This document shows positions 45,348-53,836 of a stretch of DNA of 64,000 nt, in pieces (positions within the stretch are counted from its first letter, which is position 1; each line of letters starts with the position of its first letter). Source of the DNA: Alkalicoccobacillus porphyridii (GTDB taxonomy: Bacteria; Bacillota; Bacilli; Bacillales; Bacillaceae_D); NCBI RefSeq assembly GCF_007293315.1, contig NZ_VLXZ01000014.1, positions 17,268 through 81,267 of the forward strand, read 5' to 3'. The notes under the pieces were generated by a model. The model searched no databases. It worked only from the letters and a program-made list of their open reading frames with translations, and was not told the origin of the DNA. The translations under genes were made by a program, and so were the position numbers.

Positions 45348-46178
45348 TTATTTCTTCCACCATGTATCATAAATTGTCGCAGGAAGCTCACGCTTATGCT
45401 CCGTTTTGTCATATCTGGCTTCCAAATTTTCTGCTACAGATGGGTCGATCTCTTTTCCTTCTAGATAGTCATCAATTTGTTCATAGGTCATGCCCAAAGC
45501 TTCTTCATCAGGTACACCTGGTTTATCTTCTTCTAAGTCAGCGGTTGGTGCTTTAGTGTACAAATGTTCAGGAGCACCTAATTCCTTTAACAATTGCTTT
45601 CCTTGGCGTTTAGTTAAACCAAATAATGGCGTTAAATCACATGCTCCATCTCCGAACTTTGTGAAGAAGCCTGTTACTGCCTCCGCTGAATGGTCGGTAC
45701 CAAGTACAAGGCATCCAAAATGCGCACCTAAATCATATTGAACCTTCATACGCTCACGTGCTTTTATATTGCCTTTAAGGAAGTCGGAAATTGGCTCGCC
45801 AATAGCTTTCTCAAAACTAGAAGCTGACGCATCCACAGCTGGTTTGATATTCACAGTATGTGTTTTGGAAGGTTCTATAAACTGAACCGCATCCCGAGCG
45901 TCCGCTTCATCCTTTTGCTCTCCATGAGGCAAACGCACAGCATGAAAGGCATAGCCCTCCTCCGGATATTGTTCATTTAGCTCGTTAATGGCTAGCTGGG
46001 CCAATCTTCCGAGCAAGGTAGAATCTTGCCCACCCGATATACCTAGTACAAATCCCTTTGCTTTACTTTGAACAAGATAATCTTTAATGAATTGCTTACG
46101 AATTTGTATTTCCTCTGCCACATCAATGACAGGTTTTGTCTGTAAAGCCTCAATAATTTCCTTTTGTTTACTCTTCAT
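45348..46178 (-). CDS. nadE: Ammonia-dependent NAD+ synthetase
   Basis: 276 residues, the short ammonia-only type. The PP-loop is in GFVLGISGGQDSTLLGRLAQ (about 41-60), with NIKARERMKVQYDLGAHFGC, LGTDHSAEAVTGFFTKFGDG and PTADLEEDKPGVPDEEALG later. It amidates deamido-NAD with ATP. It is the first of the pair with the PHP gene. Confidence 0.97.
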   Translation of the reverse strand: MKSKQKEIIEALQTKPVIDVAEEIQIRKQFIKDYLVQSKAKGFVLGISGGQDSTLLGRLAQLAINELNEQYPEEGYAFHAVRLPHGEQKDEADARDAVQFIEPSKTHTVNIKPAVDASASSFEKAIGEPISDFLKGNIKARERMKVQYDLGAHFGCLVLGTDHSAEAVTGFFTKFGDGACDLTPLFGLTKRQGKQLLKELGAPEHLYTKAPTADLEEDKPGVPDEEALGMTYEQIDDYLEGKEIDPSVAENLEARYDKTEHKRELPATIYDTWWKK

Positions 46179-46234
46179 CTGTGATCGCCTCCTGAAAATA
46201 GGTCTACATTTTATTCGTAATACAAATACAGAGT

Positions 46235-46546
46235 TTACTTCTTATCTCTGTTGCCCAAATTGGTTAATTGTTCGAGCTTTTGTTCACGTTTCAATATTCT
46301 TTGTTGCCATTCTCCAAAAAGGTCAAAGTGAGGAAATCGCTCGTGCTTATGAATCCATTCTTTTTTTAATCCGTATTGCTCTCCCCAGTTTGCCAATCTG
46401 TCTACATCTGTGCAGGCAACCTTAGTTACTGACGTACAGCCAGGAAAACGCTCATCCAACCAATAATGTGTTAAAAACGCAATGTCACCATTAGCAGCAG
46501 TATTCTTCCATTCATTTAATTGTTTTCTGTTAATGCCAAATGCCAT
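46235..46546 (-). CDS. YneQ-like conserved protein
   Basis: 103 residues, no signal or membrane segment. Two Cys (FPGCTS and VACTDVDRL) and several Trp are notable. It follows the YneP-like thioesterase by two bases, and in B. subtilis yneP-yneQ-yneR occur in that order. The assignment as YneQ rests on position and size. Function unknown. Confidence 0.78.
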   Translation of the reverse strand: MAFGINRKQLNEWKNTAANGDIAFLTHYWLDERFPGCTSVTKVACTDVDRLANWGEQYGLKKEWIHKHERFPHFDLFGEWQQRILKREQKLEQLTNLGNRDKK

Positions 46547-46548
46547 TT

Positions 46549-46977
46549 CTACTCCTCTTTCACTTTCATCTCTTCATATTTGGCAAACCATTCAGGAAAT
46601 ATCTTTTTAAATGCTGCTGGCTTAAAGGTCTCTTTGTTAACAATAATATGCGTGGTCGTTCCCTCCACACATACCTCATCGTGTTGGTTTACGATACTGT
46701 ACCCGTAGACGGTTCTTAACCCATCGTTTTTGGCAATCCATGTTACAACGGTAGCCAGATCACCGTATCGAATAGGCTTTTTGTACGTAGCTTGAACGTC
46801 ATAGACAGGTGCATAATACCCTTGCTCTTCCATAGCTACATAGCTGAAGCCAATATCTTCAATTAACCCGGTTCGTCCAAGCTCAAAGTACTTTAAATAG
46901 TTAGCGTGGTAGACAACACCCATCATATCCGTATCTGCATATAAAAGCTGAATCGACCGTTTGCTCTGGTAACTCAC
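46549..46977 (-). CDS. Acyl-CoA thioesterase, hotdog fold (YneP-like)
   Basis: 142 residues. The 4HBT signature is QLLYADTDMMGVVYHANYLK (about 10-29), with the catalytic Asp in YADTDMMG. The end resembles YbgC/FadM-type thioesterases. It likely cleaves acyl-CoA in the cytoplasm. It is co-transcribed with the yneQ-like gene. Confidence 0.9.
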   Translation of the reverse strand: MSYQSKRSIQLLYADTDMMGVVYHANYLKYFELGRTGLIEDIGFSYVAMEEQGYYAPVYDVQATYKKPIRYGDLATVVTWIAKNDGLRTVYGYSIVNQHDEVCVEGTTTHIIVNKETFKPAAFKKIFPEWFAKYEEMKVKEE

Positions 46978-47060
46978 TGAACGAACTCTCCTTTTATCAC
47001 AACTTCTTCTAATGTTCTCTCTGGTTAATTATAACATAATGCTTATCCATCACAACGAAT

Positions 47061-49376
47061 TCACGTTGAGACTGAGGAGAGAACGTCCTCCTCATTAATT
47101 TCCTGTAGCATTTGTACTGTAGGCGATAAACTAGCTGAGATTCTTAATGCCTGTTGCTGGATCATTTGCTCAAATAATGTACGCACAAACCTTCCGTTAC
47201 CAGGGTGACCCTCTTCGGGAAGAACTTGATTCATTACAGTCTTAGCTTCATTCGTAAACGTATACCCGTTCTGATTCGCTAACTGAAGTAACATTTCTGT
47301 TAATTCCATGTGATTGTAATCATCAAATAGCAAATGTTTGCGAAAACGAGAGCGTAATCCCGGGTTCATGGATAGTAGCTTTTCCATCTCGTTTTTATAG
47401 CCTGAAAGCACAATCACAAGATTCTCATTGTGAATCGTCATCGCTTCTACTAGCGTGTTAATTGCCTCCTGACCATAGTCTGCTCCCTTTTTCTGATACA
47501 AAGCATAGGCTTCATCTATAAACAGCACACCACCAAGTGCATCCTTCACCACTTCTTTGGTTTTTATGGCCGTTTGACCGACATAGCCTGAAACTAAATC
47601 AGCCCGGCCAACTCGGACGAGATGCCCCCTTTTTAATAGTCCTATTTCCTTAAGGGCCTGAGCATAGATGGCTGCCACCGTCGTTTTTCCTGTTCCAGGT
47701 GAACCACTAAAGATAGTATGAAGCTGTAACGGCATAGCTTGAAGACTTTGTTCCCTGCGTAAACGCTGTACCTCTGCATAGGCAGTCAATTGGGTCAGCT
47801 CATCCTTTACACGTTTAAGACCAATTAAATCATTTAACTTGGTGATGGCTGTTCGCTTTTCTGCTGGCAATGTTTTTTGAAAATGCCTGTCTTCTAATAA
47901 AACAAAGTCCGCGTTATTAAGCTCATGCACACTTTCTGAAGCTCCCTTTTCAAAAATGGCTTCAAGAACGATATTCTGTACGGTTCTTGCATTCCCAAAC
48001 GATTGATCAACCTGTGCTACCTCAATGTTTTCACGTAGGGCAGCTAGTCCTTTTTCTGTCAGGATAAAATCATTCTCAATCGCCATTTGCTCGCTTATTT
48101 GTACTAAGTCATCCAGACTATAATCAGGCAGATGTAAATGATTTTGCTCAGGAAAACGACTTCTTAATCCGGGATTTGAACGCAAAAAGCTTCGCATTTC
48201 TTCGGGGTAACCAGCCATAATCACTGCAAAGGTGCCAGCGTATTGTCCACTGGTCATTGCAGAAACCAGTGTATCAATAACCGTTTGCCCATAATCATTA
48301 CCCGCCGCATCTGCCCGTTTTAAGCTGTAGGCTTCATCTATAAAAAGAACACCACCTGATGCTCTTTCAATTGCTTGTAACGTTTGTTCTTCTGTTTGGC
48401 CAACATAACCGGCAACTAACTGTGAGCGATCTACCTCCCAAACAGATTCTTGTGAGAGTAATCCTAGCTCGTAATAAATTTTGGCGAGTAATCTAGCTAT
48501 TGTTGTTTTTCCAGTGCCAGGATTACCCGTCAGAATCATATTGACGTTCATTCCATCCTTCGTCTTATATCCAAGTCTTTCCCGCTGCTTTTGATAGGAA
48601 AGAAAATGATAAAGCTTTTGCACACGTTCCTTTACTTCTTGAAGACCAACCATGTGTGATAGCTGATGAAGTGCGGACTTTTCTTGCCTACTCCCTGTTA
48701 ATTGCTCCAGTTGGTTAAGCCATTTGAGTTGTATTCGTTTACTCTCTTCAACAGCCGCTTTAAGTTCGTTAAATTGTGAAGCCGAATAATAGACCCCTTC
48801 TAAAGAATGGGCATACGCTTCAGTAGCTTTAGCAATGCGTAAAAATGGATCGTGAAATCCTTTAAATAACTTCCATAACTCTTGAGCATCCTTGAGCTTT
48901 TCTGTCGATGAGGATTCCGTTTGATTGTTTATATTTTTAAATAATGCACTTAGCTTTTCCTCAGAGCGAAAATATTGTTCCGCCAGATGATAATACTTTT
49001 CCGCTAACTGTTTTTTGGTCGTTCCGTGATCCGTTTCACGTATAGGTGGATATTCTTCTGGGATTTCTGCACCGTGCATAGCATCTAGAAATCGTTCAAT
49101 TAAAATATACTGTACCATTTGATGATCAGCATCATAATCAGTAGCTTCTTCAATCCAGTTTATAGTTAAAGCATCCATTTTACCAAGTCGCTGATATCTA
49201 GCATAGGCAAGCCGTGCTATCCCCTCTGCATATAACTGACTTTCAGCTTGCTTTTGTTCTTGATTCCACTGGGATAATATTCGCCACAACCTAGTCTCAT
49301 CTAGTACTGCACGATTAGTTTGTATGTCTTCCATCCAGCTTTTTAGCTCCTGCACGGATACCTTTGATTGCAGCAT
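47061..49376 (-). CDS. Tandem AAA+ ATPase (two SpoVK/CbbX-type modules)
   Basis: 771 residues from MLQSKVSVQE; AGGAG lies eight bases upstream, with a GTG start three codons earlier as alternative. An all-helical N-terminal domain (about 1-235) precedes two CbbX-type AAA+ modules. The first has Walker A ILTGNPGTGKTTIARLLAKI (near 285) and Walker B GGVLFIDEAYSLK. The second has FSGSPGTGKTTVAAIYAQAL (near 560) and GGVLFIDEAYALYQ. Both keep the sensor-type SRF arginine (NPGLRSRF). SpoVK has one such module. The role is probably remodelling of a protein complex, perhaps in sporulation, since it lies between sspN and yneP. Confidence 0.88.
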   Translation of the reverse strand: MLQSKVSVQELKSWMEDIQTNRAVLDETRLWRILSQWNQEQKQAESQLYAEGIARLAYARYQRLGKMDALTINWIEEATDYDADHQMVQYILIERFLDAMHGAEIPEEYPPIRETDHGTTKKQLAEKYYHLAEQYFRSEEKLSALFKNINNQTESSSTEKLKDAQELWKLFKGFHDPFLRIAKATEAYAHSLEGVYYSASQFNELKAAVEESKRIQLKWLNQLEQLTGSRQEKSALHQLSHMVGLQEVKERVQKLYHFLSYQKQRERLGYKTKDGMNVNMILTGNPGTGKTTIARLLAKIYYELGLLSQESVWEVDRSQLVAGYVGQTEEQTLQAIERASGGVLFIDEAYSLKRADAAGNDYGQTVIDTLVSAMTSGQYAGTFAVIMAGYPEEMRSFLRSNPGLRSRFPEQNHLHLPDYSLDDLVQISEQMAIENDFILTEKGLAALRENIEVAQVDQSFGNARTVQNIVLEAIFEKGASESVHELNNADFVLLEDRHFQKTLPAEKRTAITKLNDLIGLKRVKDELTQLTAYAEVQRLRREQSLQAMPLQLHTIFSGSPGTGKTTVAAIYAQALKEIGLLKRGHLVRVGRADLVSGYVGQTAIKTKEVVKDALGGVLFIDEAYALYQKKGADYGQEAINTLVEAMTIHNENLVIVLSGYKNEMEKLLSMNPGLRSRFRKHLLFDDYNHMELTEMLLQLANQNGYTFTNEAKTVMNQVLPEEGHPGNGRFVRTLFEQMIQQQALRISASLSPTVQMLQEINEEDVLSSVST

Positions 49377-49463
49377 ATGATTCACTCCTATACGTCCATT
49401 TCCCCTCCACTATAGCAGAAATCGTGTTCCCGCTAAAGAATTTGGTTATTTCATATGTATAAA

Positions 49464-49502
49464 CAAATCATCCATTCCCTGCTACAGAAAATGGATGATT
49501 TG
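49464..49502 (-). terminator. Terminator after sspN
   Basis: A perfect 13-bp CAAATCATCCATT / AATGGATGATTTG stem. The T-tract on the minus strand is short. Confidence 0.7.
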
Positions 49503-49509
49503 CCTGTTG

Positions 49510-49650
49510 TCAGCCTTTAGGTGGTACATAATCAGGCTGCTGATTTGATTTTGTGTTCATCTTTTTACCTTTGTTCGAATCGGATTCTCTCGGTTGAGTC
49601 CCAAGGTGGTCAGGACGGAACTGCTGTCCTCTTTGATTTGGCTTACTCAT
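49510..49650 (-). CDS. sspN: Small acid-soluble spore protein N
   Basis: 46 residues, preceded by AGGAGGTGACCT. The sequence RPDHLGTQPRESDSNKGKKM and the QQPDYVPP end match the SspN family pattern. SspN is a minor acid-soluble protein made in the forespore under sigma-G. In B. subtilis it lies in the citB-sspN-tlp-yneP region, consistent with acnA and yneP here; tlp is missing. Confidence 0.88.
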   Translation of the reverse strand: MSKPNQRGQQFRPDHLGTQPRESDSNKGKKMNTKSNQQPDYVPPKG

Positions 49651-49708
49651 AGGTCACCTCCTAACCATTGTCCGGTTAGGATTTGCCTATCTTAAAGAAA
49701 CTATCCGA

Positions 49709-52700
49709 TCACGAGTCATCCTTATCATTGTTTCGTTTACGGTTTTTAAGCAGTTGCTCCAGTGCATCAAGAATTTCTTCTTGGGATGCATTCGTCCGTT
49801 GATTGGTATCACGAATCTCATGTTCGTCTTCAGACGAGTCGGCCTGATTCTCAAGCTTCAATTGCTCTTCTTTTTGTTTATTCTTTCGTTCGGAGATGCC
49901 AGCTGTATCTGTCACTTCATAGAATTCTCCTTCAATTGTTATATACTTCTTCTTTTTTCTAGTCTCACTATCCAAAAGGCTATACACAACTGGGATGACA
50001 AACAGTGTTAAGATTGTACCACTTATTAATCCTCCAATAATGGCGATGGCCATTGGTTGCTGGAATTCAGCCCCTTCTCCAAATGCTAAAGCAAGTGGAA
50101 TCATTCCTAAAATTGTGGTGGCTGAAGTCATAATAATTGGTCTTGTTCGTAGTTGAACAGACTCAACTAATGCGTCATGCGTTGATAAACCACGAGCTTT
50201 AAGTTGATTTACAAAATCGAGCATAACAATACCGTTGTTCACCACTATCCCTAATAGGATGATGAGTCCAATGAAGGCCGTTATTCCTATAGCCGTTTGT
50301 GTGACAACCAGAGCAATCGCTAGACCGATTACCACTAAAGGTACAGTAAACATGATGATAAATGGTAGCTTTAATGACTCAAATTGTGCAGCCATGATCA
50401 GGTAAATGAAGATAGCCGCTAAGACAATGGCTAAAATCATGTTGTTAATTGAGTCATCTAAAATCTCACGTTCTCCACCATAGGTGAACGTTGTACTTTC
50501 ATCTAACTCAAGATCTGCTACAATGTCATCTACCGTAGCCGTAATACCACTCAACGTATTGGCAGCCGCATACGTTACTGTAAATTCAACAGCCCCTTCT
50601 TGATTAAGTCTTTGGATAGACGCTGGACTTTCTCCTTCTTCAACTTCTGCTACTTCATTTAATTCAACGTACTCTCCTTCTGTATTAAGTAAGGAAAGCT
50701 GTTCAATATCTGAAACTGTTTCTGTCGCTTCTGATTCAAGTTGTACGATCACATCTAAAAATTCATTATCTTCTTCAATAACCGTTGCCGTTTCGCCACG
50801 AGTTGCCGCATTCACCTGCTGAGCAATCTCTGCTGGAGTCAATAAGTTCTCTCTTGCCGCGTCTTTGTCAATATCAATCACGATTTCAGGAACTTGCTCT
50901 TCAATACTTAGTTCTACATCACGAATAGATTGCTCGTCATTTAGTTCTTGCTCTAACTCATCTGCTTGTTCATATAATCTTTCTTGATTACTATCAGTGA
51001 TTGTAAATTGCAGCGTATTGGCTTCCCCACCTAATGCAGCAGATGCCGTATATGCTCGAACCTCAGCATCATCATCAGCTCGCTCAAGATCTCGTTCAAT
51101 CGATTCAACAAAATCTGCCGTACTGATTGTCCGGTCCTCGTGCGGTAACATAGAGACCGTAATCTCCGCTGTATAGCTAGAATCACTGCCCCCCATCATT
51201 TGATTGTCACCAGAACCCGCTGTACTGACGTAATCTTCAATTTCCTGATAATCTTCTAAGACATCCTCAACAGACTGAACAGCCTCTTGAGTTCGATCGA
51301 GACTTGTTCCAGGCTCCATCTCAATGTCGATCGTAAAGCTTCCTTGGTCACTATCTGGTATTAATTCCGTGCCTACTGTTGTTAAGCCAAGTATACCAAC
51401 CACCAAAAGTACAAATGTGGTAAGCAATACAATAAAGCGATGTTTTAAAACCCAAATAGTTGAGCCTCGTAGCCACTTCATAGTGGAAGAAGAACGCCTT
51501 TTTTCTTCCGTAGACTCTTTAGGTGTCCGTAAAAGTCTACTTGCAAGCATCGGCACAACGGTTAAAGCAACTAATAAAGAAGCTAATAAACTGAACGAAA
51601 CCGTGTATGCTAATTCTCTAAACAAATCACCGATAATTCCGCTTATAAACACAATTGGTAAAAAGACTGAGATCGTTGTGAGTGTCGATGCAATAATTGC
51701 TCCGCTCACTTCTTTTGTTCCGTCAAATGCCGCTTGTTTAGGCTCTTTTTTCATTGATAGATGCCTGTATATATTCTCTATAACAACAATGGCATTATCA
51801 ACAAGCATTCCAATCCCTAGTGCTAATCCTCCCAGACTCATAATATTTAAGCCAATATCAGCAAAAAACATAAAGCCAAAGGTTACAATAACTGAGAATG
51901 GAATAGCAATACCTACGATAAATGGCGTTTTAAGATTACGCAGGAAAAATAGTAGGACAGCCATTGCTAAAAGTCCACCAATTACCATCGCGCTCGTTAC
52001 ACTATTAATGGACGCTATTATAAAGTCTCCCTCATCATATAAAATGGAGGCTTCAAGCTCTTCGTATTCTTCTTCTTGAAGAAGCTCATCTAATCGATCA
52101 TTTACAGCGTTAGATATTTGAACTGTGTTGGCGCCAGACTCAGGCATAATGCTTAGTTGAATAGCCTCCTGCTGGTTTGCTCGTGATATGACTTCCTGGT
52201 CTTCTGTTTGCACATTAACGGAGGCCACATCACTTAAGGCAATATCATCTCCTGTATCTGATAAGCCTACTACTAGGTTCTCTAAGTCTTCTACGTTATT
52301 TAACTCACTTATCACCCGTGTTGTTAAGCTTAAATCATCGCGAATAACGGTTCCCCCTGGAAGGGAAATATCATTTGCCTGGATGGCAGATACAATGTCG
52401 CTCTGACTTAGATTCGCATCCTCTAATTCATCTGGATTCAGTGATACTAATATTTCCTCAGATAAACTGCCACTCTCTCCAACGCTCGCTACACCTGGCA
52501 CTTTAAGGATTTCATCTTCAAGATCTCTCACATCATCTTGAAAGTCAATTAGATCCGCATTGGAGGTAACAGCCATTTGAATCATTGGCATCATAGACGG
52601 ATCAAACTTAACAAAGGTTGGTTCATTTGCATCATCAGGAAGATTGGCACTTCGTATAGTGTTGATAATATCTAATTCAACATCATCGATATTTGTGGTC

Positions 52701-52984
52701 CAATCAAATTCCAAAATAATCATAGAGGTTCCCTCAGTTGAATTTGAGGTCATATTATTTAAGCCTGAGGTAGTGGCCAATTGGCGCTCTAATGGTATGG
52801 TCACTGTATCCTCTATCTCGCCTGGGTTCACATCACTGTAACTAGTAATAACCGCACCTACTGGCGGATTAATTTCAGGAAACAGCTGAAGGGGCAATCG
52901 AGTAATGGATACAACCCCGATAATAATAAAGAGTACCATTCCCACAATTGTGAAAATGGGTCTTCTAATTGAAAAATTGATCAT
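49709..52984 (-). CDS. RND efflux transporter (AcrB/SwrC-like)
   Basis: 1091 residues from MINFSIRRPIFTIVGM, with GGAGG upstream; the usual RND length plus a charged C-terminal tail of about 70 residues. Twelve membrane helices are arranged as 1 + 6 + 5 around two large extracytoplasmic domains. LGIGMLVDNAIVVIENIYRH carries the proton-relay Asp on helix 4. The second half repeats this with ILLGIVVNNGIVMLDFVNQL. Gram-positive relatives such as SwrC export surfactin or other amphiphiles. No membrane-fusion gene is adjacent. The long exposed loops are very acidic. Confidence 0.92.
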   Translation of the reverse strand: MINFSIRRPIFTIVGMVLFIIIGVVSITRLPLQLFPEINPPVGAVITSYSDVNPGEIEDTVTIPLERQLATTSGLNNMTSNSTEGTSMIILEFDWTTNIDDVELDIINTIRSANLPDDANEPTFVKFDPSMMPMIQMAVTSNADLIDFQDDVRDLEDEILKVPGVASVGESGSLSEEILVSLNPDELEDANLSQSDIVSAIQANDISLPGGTVIRDDLSLTTRVISELNNVEDLENLVVGLSDTGDDIALSDVASVNVQTEDQEVISRANQQEAIQLSIMPESGANTVQISNAVNDRLDELLQEEEYEELEASILYDEGDFIIASINSVTSAMVIGGLLAMAVLLFFLRNLKTPFIVGIAIPFSVIVTFGFMFFADIGLNIMSLGGLALGIGMLVDNAIVVIENIYRHLSMKKEPKQAAFDGTKEVSGAIIASTLTTISVFLPIVFISGIIGDLFRELAYTVSFSLLASLLVALTVVPMLASRLLRTPKESTEEKRRSSSTMKWLRGSTIWVLKHRFIVLLTTFVLLVVGILGLTTVGTELIPDSDQGSFTIDIEMEPGTSLDRTQEAVQSVEDVLEDYQEIEDYVSTAGSGDNQMMGGSDSSYTAEITVSMLPHEDRTISTADFVESIERDLERADDDAEVRAYTASAALGGEANTLQFTITDSNQERLYEQADELEQELNDEQSIRDVELSIEEQVPEIVIDIDKDAARENLLTPAEIAQQVNAATRGETATVIEEDNEFLDVIVQLESEATETVSDIEQLSLLNTEGEYVELNEVAEVEEGESPASIQRLNQEGAVEFTVTYAAANTLSGITATVDDIVADLELDESTTFTYGGEREILDDSINNMILAIVLAAIFIYLIMAAQFESLKLPFIIMFTVPLVVIGLAIALVVTQTAIGITAFIGLIILLGIVVNNGIVMLDFVNQLKARGLSTHDALVESVQLRTRPIIMTSATTILGMIPLALAFGEGAEFQQPMAIAIIGGLISGTILTLFVIPVVYSLLDSETRKKKKYITIEGEFYEVTDTAGISERKNKQKEEQLKLENQADSSEDEHEIRDTNQRTNASQEEILDALEQLLKNRKRNNDKDDS

Positions 52985-53267
52985 ATGTATTGTTCCTCCA
53001 TCTTCCATATTAGATTATAGGTTCATTATGTAAGGTAAAACTGAATAACATTCCTTTCTTTTCCCTATTATCTCATGGAAGAAACCATGAATCCGTGACT
53101 ATTGTATGAACAAAGTAGCTGGGACAGAACTACAAAGAACTATTTCTTTCTGATAAAAAGACGAACGATGTAACTGCTGTAGAATGGACCGCCATGTGCC
53201 GTCCTTTAGAAGTCGAACTTTATTCCTCTCACTTGCTACATCCTTCATGTTAAAATCAACTTCTTAT

Positions 53268-53505
53268 GTAGGAAAGTTACGTAGACTCTGCGTGAGTCAT
53301 CTCTCATATCCTTGATGCCCGCCACTCAGCGAGCCGACGAAAATGGAGGGCCGACACCTGCGGGATGAAAAGGTTCAATGAGCTAAATCGACGGAGTCGA
53401 GTTATCTCATTACCTTCCCGCGGTAAGCGTGCCCCCATTTTCGGGAGCGGCAGCGATATACTTACACTCAGATATCCTCCAATTCCTCCATGTACTGATG
53501 CAAGC
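53268..53505 (+). repeat. Family B structured repeat, copy B2
   Basis: About 235 bp, similar to copy B1, with the long inverted repeat at 53334-53448. It shares CCGACACCTGCGGGAT, AATCGACGGAGTCGAGTTAT (apex GGA) and CCCCCATTTTCGGGAGCGG with B1. The 53009-53267 stretch has no gene; it contains AGCTGGGACAGAACTA, a motif common in Bacillaceae intergenic DNA. Confidence 0.8.
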
Positions 53506-53545
53506 GGAGTGTATTTCTGAAGTTACACTATCCTCGTTTGTACAA

Positions 53546-53596
53546 TAAAAAAGCTGAACAATGAACGGAGAAAACTCCAACATTCTTCAGCTTTTA
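53546..53596 (-). terminator. Hairpin terminator downstream of acnA
   Basis: An AAAAGCTGAACAATG / CATTCTTCAGCTTTT stem with an inner GGAG/CTCC, T-run on the minus strand. It lies 240 bases beyond the acnA stop, separated from it by the family C repeat. Confidence 0.75.
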
Positions 53597-53680
53597 GATT
53601 AGTAATAATTCTTTTGTCTTAGTATGTTTGTTAAGACTTTTTATTTCATTTTAACAGAATCCTAAACAATTAGTGTAATA

Positions 53681-53787
53681 AAACCGCTCCCGGTATGGAG
53701 GGCACGCTATCCGGGGGCGGGCGTTGAACTAATCTTGGTTTGACGCCAATCTCAATTCAACCCAGCCCGTCCATCCCGTCAGCTATA
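53681..53787 (+). repeat. Family C structured repeat, copy C1
   Basis: About 107 bp with GGGCGTTGAA opposed to TTCAACCC and an outer GGNATGGAGG / CCATCC pairing. Shared with C2 at 63365-63487. It lies in the 3' flank of acnA. Confidence 0.7.
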
Positions 53788-53836
53788 TTAGAGAATCTCA
53801 AAGAAACTCCAATACCTTATTATATTTTACTATTTG

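Noticed and set aside
51324..52079. Open frame of 251 codons on the + strand
   Set aside because: It lies wholly antisense inside the RND transporter gene, has no ribosome site and no recognisable protein sequence.
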